Source: Cucumis sativus (lineage: Eukaryota > Streptophyta > Magnoliopsida > Cucurbitales > Cucurbitaceae). From it: a stretch of DNA of 64,000 nt. Below the pieces are notes generated by a model. The model had not been told where the DNA came from, searched no databases, and worked only from the letters and a program-made list of their open reading frames with translations. The translations under genes and the position numbers were made by a program. The stretch is from positions 12,028,001 through 12,092,000 of the forward strand of contig NC_026656.2 of assembly GCF_000004075.3 (NCBI RefSeq), read 5' to 3'. This document shows, piece after piece, positions 22,765 to 37,646 of this stretch. Position 1 is the stretch's first letter, and every line of letters begins with the position of its first letter.

Positions 22765-24783
22765 ATGGAAGAAGACGGCATAGGCATGGTTCTGGGCAGA
22801 GCCACGGAGCTCCGATTGAAGATCAGCAACTGCATTCACAAGGCAACAACCCCGGCCCCCCTCCGACAAGACCCATCTGCTGGAACGGAAAATGTGCCCG
22901 CCCTCGACGGCGGTTCCGCCTCCCAAGCTCCGGTTTCCGATGTGGAGGACGATGAAGAAGTGGAACGGCTTTTGGTTATCTCTGATGCCCTTGAGTCCTT
23001 GGAGATTCAGCTCTCCCATTTGCAGGTTCTTTTAATTAGGGCTTTCTTTTTCTCTCTTCTTTAACAGTTCTTGATTCCTGGGTCTCTGTCTTTTGTTGAA
23101 CTTGGAATCTTTTTTCTTGTCATTGTGGTAGAAAGAAAGTGAATTGAAACTTTGAAGCTACTTATTGAATTGCTCTGTTCTGCCAAATGAGACCTTGTTT
23201 CTTTCTTTGGAATTGTTTATGAATGCCGAAACTGATATCCTAAGAATTGGTTTTCAATGTCAAGAATCTATTTGGCATGTTTCAATTATGCTTTTCTTGA
23301 TTTCGTATAAGTTTTCCTCTTGTATGAATTCTTTGTAAACAATTTTGGCTTTGCTTCGTCTGTCTCTTCATTCTTGTCACTCTGCTCAAAAGCAATCTGA
23401 TTATGAACTTTTACCTTTAGTTCCATGGCTGTAATCGTAATGCTTTGGTTTGAATTGAACTTCAAGTCATGATATATTGGGTTAGCTTTGAAATATTTGA
23501 TGGTTGTCTTTGTGGCATCCAGCATGTCTCAATGTGGTAAAGAAGCTTAGAGTCATTTAGTAACCTTTCCATTTTTTTGTTTTTAGTTATTATAAAAATG
23601 TCTGTTTGCAAAGTGTTCCTTGTTTGCCCTTTCTTGATGTTTCTAATATTTGTACACCAATTTTGAAATCAAAACAAAATACTTTTCTTGTTTTTGTTAT
23701 GTGTAACAATCCAAAGTTAGTATGAAGAGAAAATAACAAGCAACAAGTAAGAAATGAGGACGTTACGAAATGAGCCTAATTTATCATCAGTCGAAGTACT
23801 TCTTATGTCGCACCAGCTAGTGAAGTTGTGTGTATTTCTTTAGTTGTATAAATGGGTTGTTGCCAGAACCACAAATCTTTTCTTCTTTCCTTTGTACTCT
23901 CAGTTGCCTGAGAAAATCCGAGCGGATATCATAGTTCTAAATGTAGGTTATACAATATGAAGATAATCATTTGGTTTATGTTCTGTTTCATTACTAGTTA
24001 CATTTAATAAAACTCCTGGACGATATAGTATTTGTTGGATATATTTGCATACCTAGCTATATATTTTAAGATGCAAATAATTCTTTCAGCTGTAATTGAC
24101 TTTGTTTCTCTTGTGATTTTAAGGATTTGCAACAACATCAACAATATGAACGGGCAGATGCCCTTAGTGAGATCGAACATAGCCGGAAGATGCTACTTGA
24201 CAAGCTCAAGGATTACAAAGGAGAGCATTTGGAAGTGGTAAAGGAAGCTTCTGCCTTTGCTGGGGAGGCAGTAAAAAACAACCATGACCTCATTCTTCCT
24301 CCATATCCAAGTCGCTCCCCATATCCTCTTCACCTAGACAATGACCATTTATCACCATTCGTGTCTACTCGCAAATCTGCCCGTAATGGGGTAACCTTGA
24401 GCTACATGACAAATGATGCCAAAAGGGAGTCAAGTGAGTCATTAAGTACCAGCAAAGAAGTGAGCACGAAAAACACAAGGAATAGATTTGGTTCACTCAT
24501 AACTGCAGCAGCCAAGGCAGTGTTTACCATTGTTGGTGTTGTGTCTATATTGAGCATGTCTGGTTTTGGGCCACGGATTGTAGCAAAGAAAGCTTCTCGT
24601 TTGAAGAATTCCAGTGCATACAAACAAGGATCGACTGAAGAAGAGAGACCGAGAACTCAATGCCCGCCGGGAAAAATCTTGGTTGTTGAAGATGGGGAGG
24701 TCCGGTGTTTGGTGAAAGAGAGAGTCGAAGTTCCATTTTCTTCTGCTGTGGCAAAACCAGATGTAAACTATGGATGTGGTTAA
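22765..24783 (+). CDS. PDV2: PLASTID DIVISION2 (PDV2), chloroplast outer-envelope division protein
   Basis: Two exons, 22765-23025 and 24124-24783, separated by a 1098-bp phase-0 intron; 306 residues against 307 in Arabidopsis. The start MEEDGIGMVLGRATELRLKI matches PDV2. In order: N-terminal cytosolic region, acidic stretch (DVEDDEEVERL), coiled coil (about 70-130; LQQHQQYERADALSEIEHS), a Ser-rich linker, one membrane segment (about 212-235; AVFTIVGVVSILSMSGFG) and a short intermembrane-space tail (CPPGKILVVEDGEVRCLVKE) ending in glycine. PDV2 spans the outer envelope, recruits dynamin-like ARC5/DRP5B through its cytosolic part and binds ARC6 in the intermembrane space, where the terminal glycine is known to matter; it is kept here. 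PDV2 level sets chloroplast size. Identification is very secure. Confidence 0.97.
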
Positions 24784-26975
<2,192 letters not shown>

Positions 26976-29900
26976 TCTCTCAAATCCACCTTTGCACGAC
27001 GTCCTTTTAAATTATCTCATCAACTTAATTTTCATAAATGCATTTGTTCATAAACATTGTCTTGTTTTTTCTTTTTCTTTTCAAGTTCATAAGCTTCATT
27101 GTTGGATGTAATTTTCAGTTTCGCTACAAATTAAGTAATCAATACCATGTTGATGTTGAATGTTGCATATGAATCAACGTCTCACGTCATTCAAGATACA
27201 ATTACGATATTTCTATTATTAAGAAACGGTAATTTATTGGTTAGTTTTCTTTATCAATGTGAACCTCATTCAATATTTTATGATTGAGGTTAAATTATTT
27301 TTTCAAAATAAATGCCAAAATGTTTTTCTAGTTGAGATTCGTTTCCATGTATTGTATAAGTTTTTTATTAATGTTTTAAAATTGTTGGATCTAAGAGAAA
27401 TTATATTAAATATAATTTAAAGTTCTTACTTTTATATAAACACTCGATTCAATTTATGTTAAGTAACTTTTAAGGATAATAATTAAATGTATAACAATAT
27501 TTATAAATTACTGTAAATATACTTCATGGTAGACTCTATCGTTGATATGCTTTTACAATAATGATATGATTTATCATGCATTAATAGATTTCTATCACTA
27601 ATATGCTTCTACTAGTGAATATAGCCATAAATTTTAAGAACTAAATCTCTAATAATTTTGTTATACCTACAAATTCTCTTGTATTGTGTTATAGATACAA
27701 ATACTTTGGATCTAATTACTATATTTATAGTAGTCTATTTTTAAAAGATTTTAATTTATCACAAATGTATTAGAAATAAAGTTAAAAGTTCATAGATTTA
27801 TTAGACACAAACTTAAAAGTTTAAAAAGATAAATTTGAAAGTTCAATGTTATAAATTGGATCCGTTATTCTTGGTCGCTATGTTGGATAGAAGACATTCA
27901 TCTCATAAGGACTATTATTATTATAAATAATAAAGTGGAATAATTGATATATATGTTAGTTTTTAATTTGATGAACTTAAAAATGAAATCTAAAAATTCA
28001 TATGAGATTGACCAAAATGAATTAAATGAGAAATTAGGGTAATGAAGAGAAAAAGAAATGTCACCTCTTGACCATGTCATATCAATTATAATAATTAAAA
28101 GTGATTTGTGACATGAAGAAAATAAATTTCATGTGTGTGTTGTGCATTATTAAAGGGTAGAAGTGATGGGATATTGTATGTATAGTTTATATATATATGT
28201 GTGTGTGTGTATTTTGATGGTTAAAAAGTATTATGATTTCATTAATGAACCATTTAAAGACAATCCACATGATTGGTTTTCTTTTCTTTTTTATTCCTTT
28301 CTTAAAAGCACTTTCAAAAGTTTTAGTTCTACTACTTTTTGTTAGTAGCCTCTCTTTTCTTTAAAAAAATGTTGATAAAACTCTTTTGGTTTTGGCTTTT
28401 CATTCCTCTTTAATTATGTTTGTAAATTTATGATAATTTTATTTGCTTAACTTCAACTTTCTTGCTTCCGTTTTTAATAAATCTTAAATTTAGTTTCTAA
28501 TTAAATATGAATTTATTGTACATTTCATTGCTTTTCATTTGTTATGAGCAAATATGAAAATGTTTTTCTCTTTTGAGATTAAATTATGATGGAATTAATT
28601 AATAAGCTTAGAGTGACAAAGTTAATTAATTCATCCATCATATAATTGAAGGTTTTAAATGATCTTTTTTTTTTAAAAATAAAAATAAATAAAAATAGTG
28701 ACTTGTTTATATAAAAATAATTTCAAAAGTAGTTTAGAACCAAATTTAAAATTTAATATATTTTTTTTCTAAAGGTAGGATCGTCGATATCATATTTGAT
28801 TCTATGATTTGGAGGAAGAGCATATTTATCTCCTATACGATTTTGAGAGTTAGAGATTTTGTTTTTTTAGTTTGAACATAAAATCTAATAATTAGTCACA
28901 TTAATTTATTATCTATTTATGTGTTAAATAAGTCAATCTTTACATTTTTGATATAAAATGAGTTTTGGTGTAGGTTGAGATAATGAGTTTAGATATAAAT
29001 AACTGAGATCCAAAGGGTTGAAAGTCGACTTTGGGTGATTGATAAAAGCAACGAGAGACACTCTCTATATTGTTGTACAAATGACAAATAAAATGTAGAG
29101 CAATATAGAAAAAATCAACTAAGAGATTTTTGTAGTTCACTTGCTCTATAATGTGTTAGCTAGCCACGTTCAAGGACGTAGAAAGAGAGGTTTATTCTTT
29201 GAAAATAATTCAAAACGCCGACGAAAAATATGCCTCTCTAAGATTAGAGATCTAAATTTATATATTACATTTCTTTAAACACTATGGTCAAAATCATAAG
29301 TAATATAAATAATTCAAATGTGTAAAATCAAATTAAAGATGAGCACCAAGGTCATATATATCATAGATTAGCAAGACTTCATATTTAGTAGTTCGAATCG
29401 TCAAATATAATTACAGTTTGAAGATATCCTAATATATAAAACTAAAATATAAAGGTAAAGACGAAGAAATGTCCAAACCATCGTAAATTGACCTAATGAT
29501 TAATAAATGTCTTCAATAAAAATAAAAAAACATAACGTGTCGAATTCATAACCGTTATCTACTGAAATAATCCAACAACCTACATATAGGACCAAAATTC
29601 CAACTTTATTTAAATGAGATATTGGGAATGTGACAAAAGTCTAATGAAAATGAAAAGACAAGACAACCTTGAATAATATATGGAAAAATGAAAATGGTTC
29701 ATTGAACACAAAATGAAAAACTTTCAATCTTTGAAATTTAATAAATAGAGAATTATGTTTGTTGTTGCTACTAAAGACAGCACAATTCTGCCTTTTTGTC
29801 TACTAAAAAAAACGTTAAATTAATTAATACTAATGTTATGATAATTTTTGGTGTGAATTTACCTCAATTAATTGAATAACTTTAAGGTTTGACAATCAAA

Positions 29901-32900
29901 ATTAGTTAAACCTTAGAACGTTCGTAATAGAAAAAAACTCAGGTGTAGCTATGATATACTCATGATATTGTACACTCTCTATTGCACTTAATGAAAAGTT
30001 GACAAGTCTTCACTATTTCTTCTTTTCTTTTTCTTATTAGAAGAAGAATAGGAGTATGAGATTTGGATTTAGGTTATACCTAAGTAAGATCACTTGTAGT
30101 TTTTGTTCTTTTCATTCTTTCACTCATTAGAGTGATAGTCTTGACTCTTATTACAAACAACAGTGTTGATATTATCATATTTGTATAGTATAATAAATCC
30201 AAATTCTAAATCTTGCCTTAGATCACCCATTAGGAGGGTTACATTCTACGTTAAGATTTACTTTATATACTTGTATATATACAATTCAAGTTTGGATTCA
30301 TATACTTCAAAAAATATATATATATATATGTTCTATCTAATTTTTTAACTTTTAAACTTTCACATCTCTATATTTTTTTTTTGTTGTTGTTGTTTATACT
30401 TAAATTTAAATCTATAATTAGGTATAGTGTTTTGGTGAACATATCTATATAAATGGAAAACAAAAAAGTAGTTAATAAAATTGATAGCTAAGAAAAACTC
30501 TATTAATTAAAAATGGAGGTGTTATTCCTTTATATTATAAACATAGATTAAATTATTAAAGCATAAAGTTGATCTCAATTGGGTGAAATGATGAAGTTGG
30601 GACTTGCCAAGACATAAACATTAAAGGATGCCTCCCAAACTTGGTAGTTGAATGGTTGTTGTAACTTAAAACATAGATCAACTCTTAAAATTAGTGAGTG
30701 ATTTGGAGGATTAAGTTTAACATTATATTATCTCAAATTTAGAATGTGTGTAGGTGAGAGATAATTTTGAGGGATGGTAAAAAATGTGTCAAACATATGC
30801 AATAAATATGAGATTTTTAGTAAAATCTGTTAAAATGATTCTGATAGGAGGAGTTATTTGGCAGGGTTTTGGCTGTTTCTAGAGATTTGTTTTTTGCATC
30901 TGATGTGTTATAATCCGTTGGGTAACTCTCTTATTCAACCTCTAGAGCAGTTCATTACTTGATTTTAGACCATCCCCAACCAAGTTTGCCCTACATAAAA
31001 GATGAGAAACACTTCATTTTTCATCCATCAACTCTTCCCATCACCAAACTCATCCTTTTCTTTACAATTTATGTCATTTTTTAGCAACTTCCATAGGTTT
31101 AATTTCTTTTCAAATTCTCGAGTCAGTAGCTTTAAGAATGGAAGTTCCTCTAAGGCGTGACTTCTCTGGGTCATCTGGGTCATCTCATCTTGCAGAAGTG
31201 TGTGGTGAGAGGGATCAACCCCAAGTCACACTAAGAATTTAAAAAATTGTTCCAAGGCACCTACCTTAGAGTTGTATTTTTTCTAGCATTTCTTTTATTT
31301 ATTTATTTTTTCGAACTACGACATTGTAGCGGTTATTTTTTATTTAGTGAAGTTTATTTTGTCAATTATCATGAGCTAAAATTCTTGAGAGATTTGACAT
31401 TGTAGATACCCGTAAGGTTTGCACGACTTAAGTACTATTGTACTACTTTCTTTGTTGATTTTAACAAAAACTTTGGTATATTTAACTTGATCGCTTAATT
31501 TAACAAAATATAGTAGAACTCCAGAAGACTAGGTTAAGATGTAAAGATGCTTCACAAAGGAATATGAGACAACTTAAAGTCTATAAATAGAAAAACTCAT
31601 GTCATTTTAAGAACAAGGGACGCCATAGGATAAAGAGATTGAACTTTGAGTATTCTACGATTCAACTACCGATTGGAACATTCATTAGTAGCTATTTAGA
31701 ACTCCAAGAGAAAGCTAAATACCAGATGGAATAGGATGTCCATGCATACATAGTATCTTAGTGTGATGCGCCAACATATATATCACTTTTGTTGTAGAGC
31801 CTAAATGATAAGCATTGTTATCTCCTCTTTCATCATCATTGTTTTCTTATCTACTCACAACATATTTCTCTATGTTACCTCCCATTTTATTTAATGATCA
31901 CATTCTCGAACAATTTAGACTACTATTAGTCCTTTGAGTTAGATCTTGGAATACTATAAAATTATTACTTATTCAACCGTGTGTGTTTGCACTTAGACCT
32001 AGCTTACCTACATCATTTTGCCATTTGTACATTGGGTCGACCAATAAGTGATAAAGCCTATCGCTCGATAGACTTTGTTATATTTGCAAATTTTTAAAAA
32101 ATATTGCTACAAACTTGATATATTTATCTCTAAAATTGCTACCCATTATAAGGGAGTATTTGGACACTGAACTTTCTTTGTGCAATGTTGGGACACTATT
32201 ATAATATTTGAAGCTTCAATTAATTATAACTCTTATTTAGTTATAGTAAAAGTATTTAATTAAAATCTGTAATTGTCTATAATGCTTACAATTCTTTAAC
32301 GGTCATCTCTCTTCATTTGTAACATACACTAAAATAGTACCATATATTATTCCTAACACACTCTATCTTTTGAACTCCAACTATAATATAATTGATATTT
32401 CCAACTATTGCAACTCACAATTAACTCTAATATCACTAATTTCAAATTTCACTTAGTTATCATGTTTACTAAATATTAACTCAGACTAAGCTTTTTTAGA
32501 AAACTTTGAAGTGTTTGATAACCACCCAAAATAGCATCTAAAACACTTTTAAAGTAAAACATAAGAGTTTAAATGAAAACAACTTTCTAAAAACCATTAT
32601 TTGAGTGTAATCAATTCAAACATGTCCGTAGAACGGTTCACAGCTCACAACCTATTACAACTATTAGATTATAATAAGAAACTTGTAAATCTAAAATGTT
32701 TCCTAATAAAGATGTAAAAATATATAAAAGAATAAACTAATATAAGATGAGTGAAAATAATATAGTTTTAGGTAAATCATGGAGAATCTTAGTACTACTC
32801 CTCTCTTGTAGTCGAAATGAGAGGACAACAATGATGAGATATCACATCAATATGTCTATGATTAGTTATATGATTATTTTACTACACTTAGGATACCATC

Positions 32901-33514
32901 TTTCCTTACTTCCTATGATCTTCTCTATTATTGTATATAATCTACAATAACTATTTTTCGTCCATAATTTGATCAACCTTTTAATAATCATTAAAAATAA
33001 AAAAAAGATTAAAATATAATAAACATGTAATCTATTGTAACAATTTGTCAAAGATATATTTCAAAACTGTCTTTAAAGTTTGATAGCTATAAAAATTGTA
33101 CACCTAAATAATAAAATTGAACACTCAAACTTATACCATTCTTACTATTTCTAAAATGATAGAAGTTTAACTATCAAATTTTAACCCACTTGTACAAGTT
33201 TTTATCAATTTCAGAAAAGAAAAAAAAATTGAGGGCTTTTGTAATTTGTGAAAGATTAAATATAATAAGAATTGAAGGGTTTGATTTGGAAAGTATATAT
33301 ATATATATGTAAAAAAGAAAAAGATATTATAGAATAATAACTAAATAAATAATGAAGAAAAAAGATTAGAGTGTGCATTGGCTTCAAGCTTTATGCTCTG
33401 TTTCTCTTTACAAACTTTACATAAACAAATTTATCTCTGAACTACACAGCTTTCGCTATGGACGCATTCTTCACATGCAATGTCATCACTCTCCGCTTCT
33501 TCTCCCAAATTCCC
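26976..33514. other. Long gene-poor AT-rich region
   Basis: 6.5 kb without a convincing gene. 27480-27730 and 32030-32130 show weak similarity to the GATAG...TTTGTTATATTTG MITE family. 28188-28211 and 30313-30330 are TA/TG microsatellites. 31050-31260 and about 31550-32060 are less AT-rich and look like degraded retroelement sequence (the second has CTATAAATAGA near 31581), but no coding remains were recognised. 32150-32460 begins AGGGAGTATTTGG, like a Tourist MITE end. The short open frames here have no recognisable domain and biased composition. Confidence 0.5.
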
Positions 33515-33928
33515 TTAAACCCATTTCGCCGGAATCTCAGTACGACGACCCACCCGCTCCGATTCGGCGCCGACCGCTTTCAAAGACGGATGTGCTTTCT
33601 TGGAGCTAGCGAGGGCCACATTTGCTTTGGCGGCCAAACTACATAAATCTGTTAAAGAGATCGGCAGATGGGATTTCTTGAGCGGGATGAGGAAATAAAT
33701 TTCCCCCAATTCGAGCTCTCTGTCGCTGGATATTTGCGGGACGATTGAGCCGATTTTCATAGATTCTGAACTACAGAGGAAACAGTTGGGATTTTGATTG
33801 AGAATGTGGCTGGCCTTTACTGGGTGCCTCAATTCTTGTAGCCTACCATCTGTATGAATAATTTTCGCAGTGAAAGGCCAGTTGGTGAGGCTAGCATTTG
33901 AGTGCTGGGATGATGCACAGACCCCCAT
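33515..33928 (-). CDS. PADRE (DUF4228) domain protein with MGVCASS N-terminus
   Basis: Single exon, 137 residues. The ATG at 33928 is preferred over an in-frame Met at 34066 because a TATA-like TATATAAA lies between them (near 34005 on the minus strand) and because MGVCASSQ is the family start. MGxxxS with Cys4 fits N-myristoylation plus palmitoylation, so the protein is probably membrane-anchored at the plasma membrane. Residues about 20-85 form the PADRE domain: AKIIHTDGRLQELRHPVKAS, then ILNQNPNCFLCSSESM, then LELGEIYFLIPLKKSHLPIS. The C-terminal 40 residues are basic and likely disordered. PADRE genes are induced by pathogens and abiotic stress; the molecular role is unknown. Family confident. 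Confidence 0.88.
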   Translation of the reverse strand: MGVCASSQHSNASLTNWPFTAKIIHTDGRLQELRHPVKASHILNQNPNCFLCSSESMKIGSIVPQISSDRELELGEIYFLIPLKKSHLPISLTDLCSLAAKANVALASSKKAHPSLKAVGAESERVGRRTEIPAKWV

Positions 33929-34361
33929 GGTTTTTTGCTTGTAAGAGGAAAAATGGTGAAGTCGGTCGAGTGGAGGAGAAGATGGGTATGTAGTGAAGCG
34001 TTTTATATATTTATATACAAAGGAAACCAAGAGAAGATTAGCAGGGCATGTGAATGATGGGGCCATGATAAGACCGTATAAAAACGGCGGAAATGCACTG
34101 AATATGAGGTATGATCCTTTTCCTTATTGAAGTTTCCTTGGTGCTACAACTAGATACCAAAACTGTGCAGAAGCTGGGCCATACTGACCATTTATCTACA
34201 GGGGAGAAAGACCCCATTATCGACCAACCGACTGTTCAACGTGACTCTCACTCTTGACAATGACAACAATTGGGAGCTTTTCTATCCCAACTTCGCCATC
34301 AAAAAATGTTGTGAAACACTTGTTTGATCAACAATAATGTGAACCTTTTGAAGCTAAAGTA

Positions 34362-34460
34362 AAGTTCACTTTAGATCATCGGTAATTGGCATAGTCATTT
34401 TCTTAGAGATTGGAGGTTCAATCCCCACTCGGTAGTTGATGTACCTGCACTCAAAATATT
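34362..34460 (+). mobile_element. tRNA-derived SINE copy (degenerate)
   Basis: Has a B-box GGTTCAATCC (34415-34424) and the same order of short blocks as the copy at 37550: GGTAATTG, then GAGATTGGAGGTTC. The A-box is weak. Confidence 0.5.
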
Positions 34461-34489
34461 AATCTTTTGAATCTCGATAATGGAGATTA

Positions 34490-34730
34490 ATCATAATGTG
34501 CTAATGGTTCAATCAGGGCAGAGATGAGAACTCTCCTCTTGGCTCTTTTTTCTACATTTCATGGCCTCTAGTTAGAAAGTTTCTTATGTAATCGTAGTGT
34601 TAACTTGATTAATTTGGATTTGGAAGCCTTATTGTTTTAGATGTCGGGCAGGCGGGAGGTCACTACCTGGCCCTAAGGATGAGTTTTCTTTGATCCGTTA
34701 ATGAAATTGTCTCCTATCTAGAAGTAAAAA
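34490..34730 (+). mobile_element. Possible LINE 3'-tail fragment
   Basis: Less AT-rich than its surroundings and ends GTTAATGAAATTGTCTCC followed by an A-rich stretch, resembling the 3' end of plant LINE copies. No reverse transcriptase frame was seen. Confidence 0.35.
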
Positions 34731-35488
34731 AAGGACATTAATTGTGCGGATCAATCTTGGTGCCACAGAAGGGTGACTGTCCTGCGTCATGTTTGGATAT
34801 AGGATTAAGAAGTTGGAAGAATGGAAACTGCAAATAGTACTAACCAAATTACTTGTTGGACTGAAACAGAGAAGGAGAAGGACCTTGTGCTGTGTCATAA
34901 CTGTTCCTTGCAGTACTGAATTATACTATCCAGATTCTGTCTCATGAGGTATTGCTATCATCTCTCTTCAGTATTCTAAGAGAACCATTAATACATGCAT
35001 ACAATGGAAAGTAATCATTGTAGAATGTTTGGAGATGCAAAGTAGCATTTTTTTTTTCTTTTTTTAATAATTGAAATGTAAAAGCACTATTTTATGTGTG
35101 ATATCATAAATGTTTTCAACAGTCTTTTGAAATAATATATATATATGGAAACGACTTCTTTTTGTTAACCTTATTAAAAAATATTATTTAGAAATTAATA
35201 TTTTTAACCATATCTTTTCTGTTTCTTGATTTTTGAAAGAATTGCAAGGTAGGAGATTGAACCATTTGTTATAAGTACTAGACACATACTTTTCTAAATT
35301 AATTATGAATTTCATTAGAAAGATATCAGGTGTAAATCATGCATCCTAAATTAATTTCTTCAAGGGTTTTAGCTATGATTTATGAATTACTGCTTTCAGA
35401 ACTGAGCATTAGGCGAGTAAATAGTCTCACTAATTTTCCATTACCTTTCTGTCCTATTTCTTGACTTTTTCCTTCTTCCTTGAATTGT

Positions 35489-35502
35489 GGGGGGGAGGGG
35501 GG
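35489..35502 (+). repeat. G7-A-G6 run
   Basis: Two long guanine runs separated by one A, the most G-rich run I noticed in the window. Two runs alone can be read as four shorter G-tracts, so quadruplex formation is possible but unproven. Confidence 0.6.
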
Positions 35503-36015
35503 TCTGCTTCAAGTCTGATGTAATTGATACCATTCTGTGACAATATAGCTTTTGACAGGAAAAGGGAAAGTTCACTTTCTGAAAAGGGGAAATTTTGCTG
35601 AAATTGCGACGTGGGCTCGTAATAGAAGATGCAAGTTAACTATATAGTAAAAATGGATCAATGGGGTCGAAATTTCTTAGTTTCACGGTATGTATCGATC
35701 AGGTAGAGCAGATTTTGGAGACCCATTTATAGGCTCTGGACCAAAAAAGCGTGCCTCATTCATCATCTTTCAGGAAAAATCTTAAAGCTATACTGTGTAG
35801 GCAAGTTAAAGAAGACCTAAACACATTCAGTTAACAGGTAGACTTTTGGTTCTCCTTTCTAGAAATGAAGTATATATGCCCAACTCTTTCTTTCTTATTC
35901 ATTATTCCCTTTTCATACGTTCCTTTCACACTTAGCAAAACCTTTTTTTTCTATTGACACTATTGTCGTTTCTTTGTTGAATGCATCTCTGTTGTGGAAT
36001 ATTGCCTTTTATTTG

Positions 36016-36053
36016 TCACTCACTCACTCACTCACTCTCTCTCTCTCTCTCTC
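36016..36053. repeat. Compound (TCAC)n(TC)n microsatellite
   Basis: About five TCAC units followed by about ten TC units; a likely polymorphic marker. Confidence 0.9.
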
Positions 36054-36308
36054 TTTCTTATTTTTCCACCCCAAGCCATAAAGCACGTCTTTCTTTCTTA
36101 TAAGCCAACCTATTAAGACTCCAAATTGAAAGGAAAAATGTCTCTAGCTTTTCCTTGAGAACTTGAGGATGGCCCAAAATCAAAATTGTTCCAAGCATGG
36201 ACATTTTAATATTGGACGGTTTCAATATAGGACTTTCCTATCAATGCATGCTTCTAAGTTTGTATAAATTTGAATACCATAAATTTGGAAGGATAGGTCT
36301 TCATGGTC

Positions 36309-36590
36309 GAAGTGTTGATATAATTAAATTTATCCTAACTCTAAGATTAAGCTTTTGGATTAATTGTGATTTAACATGCTATAAGATAAGAGTAGGACAG
36401 GAAGTCCTATAATCAAAGTTTCAAACCCTTGTAATCTCATTTTTTCCCCTATTTAATATTGATTTTCCCTTGTAAGGTATTTTACAAATTTTCAAGCCCG
36501 TAAATGAGGGGAGTGTTGAAGTGTTTATATCATTAAATTTATCTTAATCCATCGGTATCTTAAAGGTCAATTGATGATTTAACATTGATA
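36309..36590. mobile_element. TRIM-like terminal-repeat fossil
   Basis: Two direct repeats of about 73 bp (36309-36383 and 36518-36590), both starting GAAGTGTT and running through ATTAAATTTATC to GATTTAACAT, flank a 135-bp centre without coding capacity. The arrangement fits a degraded terminal-repeat retrotransposon in miniature. The divergence of its ends suggests considerable age. Confidence 0.4.
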
Positions 36591-37549
36591 AAATGAATTG
36601 TGAAGGGATATTTGTGAGTGTATGTATATATGTGTTGATATTCACATTATCACTCTCTTTTTTGTAGTTATATGTTTGCGGCCAATTTTGGAAATATTTT
36701 CAAGCATGACATACTTTTATATTTGAGAGAAAAGGGAAAAGGCAATCACATATTTCAGCCGTAGCTAGGGTTGACATAATCAAACTACTGTGGTTTATGA
36801 AGACACACACTTCTTCGATATTTAGATATGCCTGCTTCATGAGCTTGTAACAATTGTTGTTTTTGTATTGTTTCAAACTAAATTAACAAAAGTTTTATTC
36901 TGACTTTACTTTAAACATTCCTTTATTTAAGTTCGTGTGTTCAAATTCAAATGACTTGAGATGAACTCTCTAACTCAAGATTGGCCTACATGATTGGATA
37001 GACCCTCTTCGATATTATTATTTATTCTTAACCTAAATTTGTGTTTAATTGCAGTATCGTTATTGTAACTTATGTTAGGTTGTTTTTAATTTTGTCTTTA
37101 TGCACAATAATTTGTGCTTAGTTCGAATATCTTCACCTGTCCAGCTATTGTAAATGTGTCTGTTATCTATATATATAGACAAGCTTTTTTTAATACATGA
37201 GAGCTTCAGGACTAAAGATGGAGAATCTACAGGCTCTGGGGCGTTATTTTTCCTTTTTTCTTTCTTCATCTTCATTTTAAGTAGGCTGCCTTTTTAGATT
37301 ATATTATGTGAACTCATAGGAATTTCAGTTGAAATAAAAATTACTATTAGTTTTTCTTTTTGGTCAGAGAAATGATATACTACTAGATAAATAATTAACA
37401 TGTTAGGCTTTTGGAATTTTGGCTACAACTAAATGATATCATGAAATTCATGAAGATCTGATATCCTACAAGCAAGTTCATACGAAACATACCTGATCCT
37501 AATCCTAGTTCTAACTTGACATCACCCACGGTTATATGATATTCGCCAA

Positions 37550-37641
37550 AGTGAGCTTAGCTCAACGGTAATTGACATGAGTTTCTATCCTAGAGGGTGG
37601 GAGGTTCGATCCTTCAACCTCCACAATTGTTGTACTAAAAG
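37550..37641 (+). mobile_element. tRNA-derived SINE copy (best-preserved)
   Basis: Pol III A-box TAGCTCAACGG (37558-37568) and B-box GGTTCGATCC (37603-37612) are 34 bp apart as in tRNA genes, but the flanking sequence cannot fold into a tRNA cloverleaf. It ends in TGTACTAAAAG. Other copies are at 34362 (+) and 39237 (-). It lies just downstream of the DC1 gene. Confidence 0.65.
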
Positions 37642-37646
37642 AAAAA

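Larger units (their letters stand above)
33929..37646. other. Intergenic region with SINE copies, TRIM-like fossil and microsatellites
   Basis: No gene was found. It contains the SINE at 34362-34460, a LINE-like 3' tail near 34490-34730, a G-rich run (35489-35502), a TCAC/TC microsatellite, a TRIM-like fossil at 36309-36590 and a SINE at 37550-37641. A CT-rich stretch before 36139 looks like a leader, but the ATG that follows opens only a six-codon frame. Confidence 0.5.

Noticed and set aside
33929-34066. Upstream start for the PADRE protein
   Set aside because: A TATA box lies inside this stretch, and the acylation start MGVCASS is the family start.
36100-36412. Gene starting after the CT-rich leader near 36139, or the 71-codon frame at 36197
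   Set aside because: The first ATG opens six codons only, and the second frame lies across the TRIM-like repeat and has no recognisable domain.
37550-37641. tRNA gene suggested by A- and B-box motifs
   Set aside because: No acceptor stem or anticodon arm can be formed and three diverged copies exist, so it is a tRNA-derived SINE.
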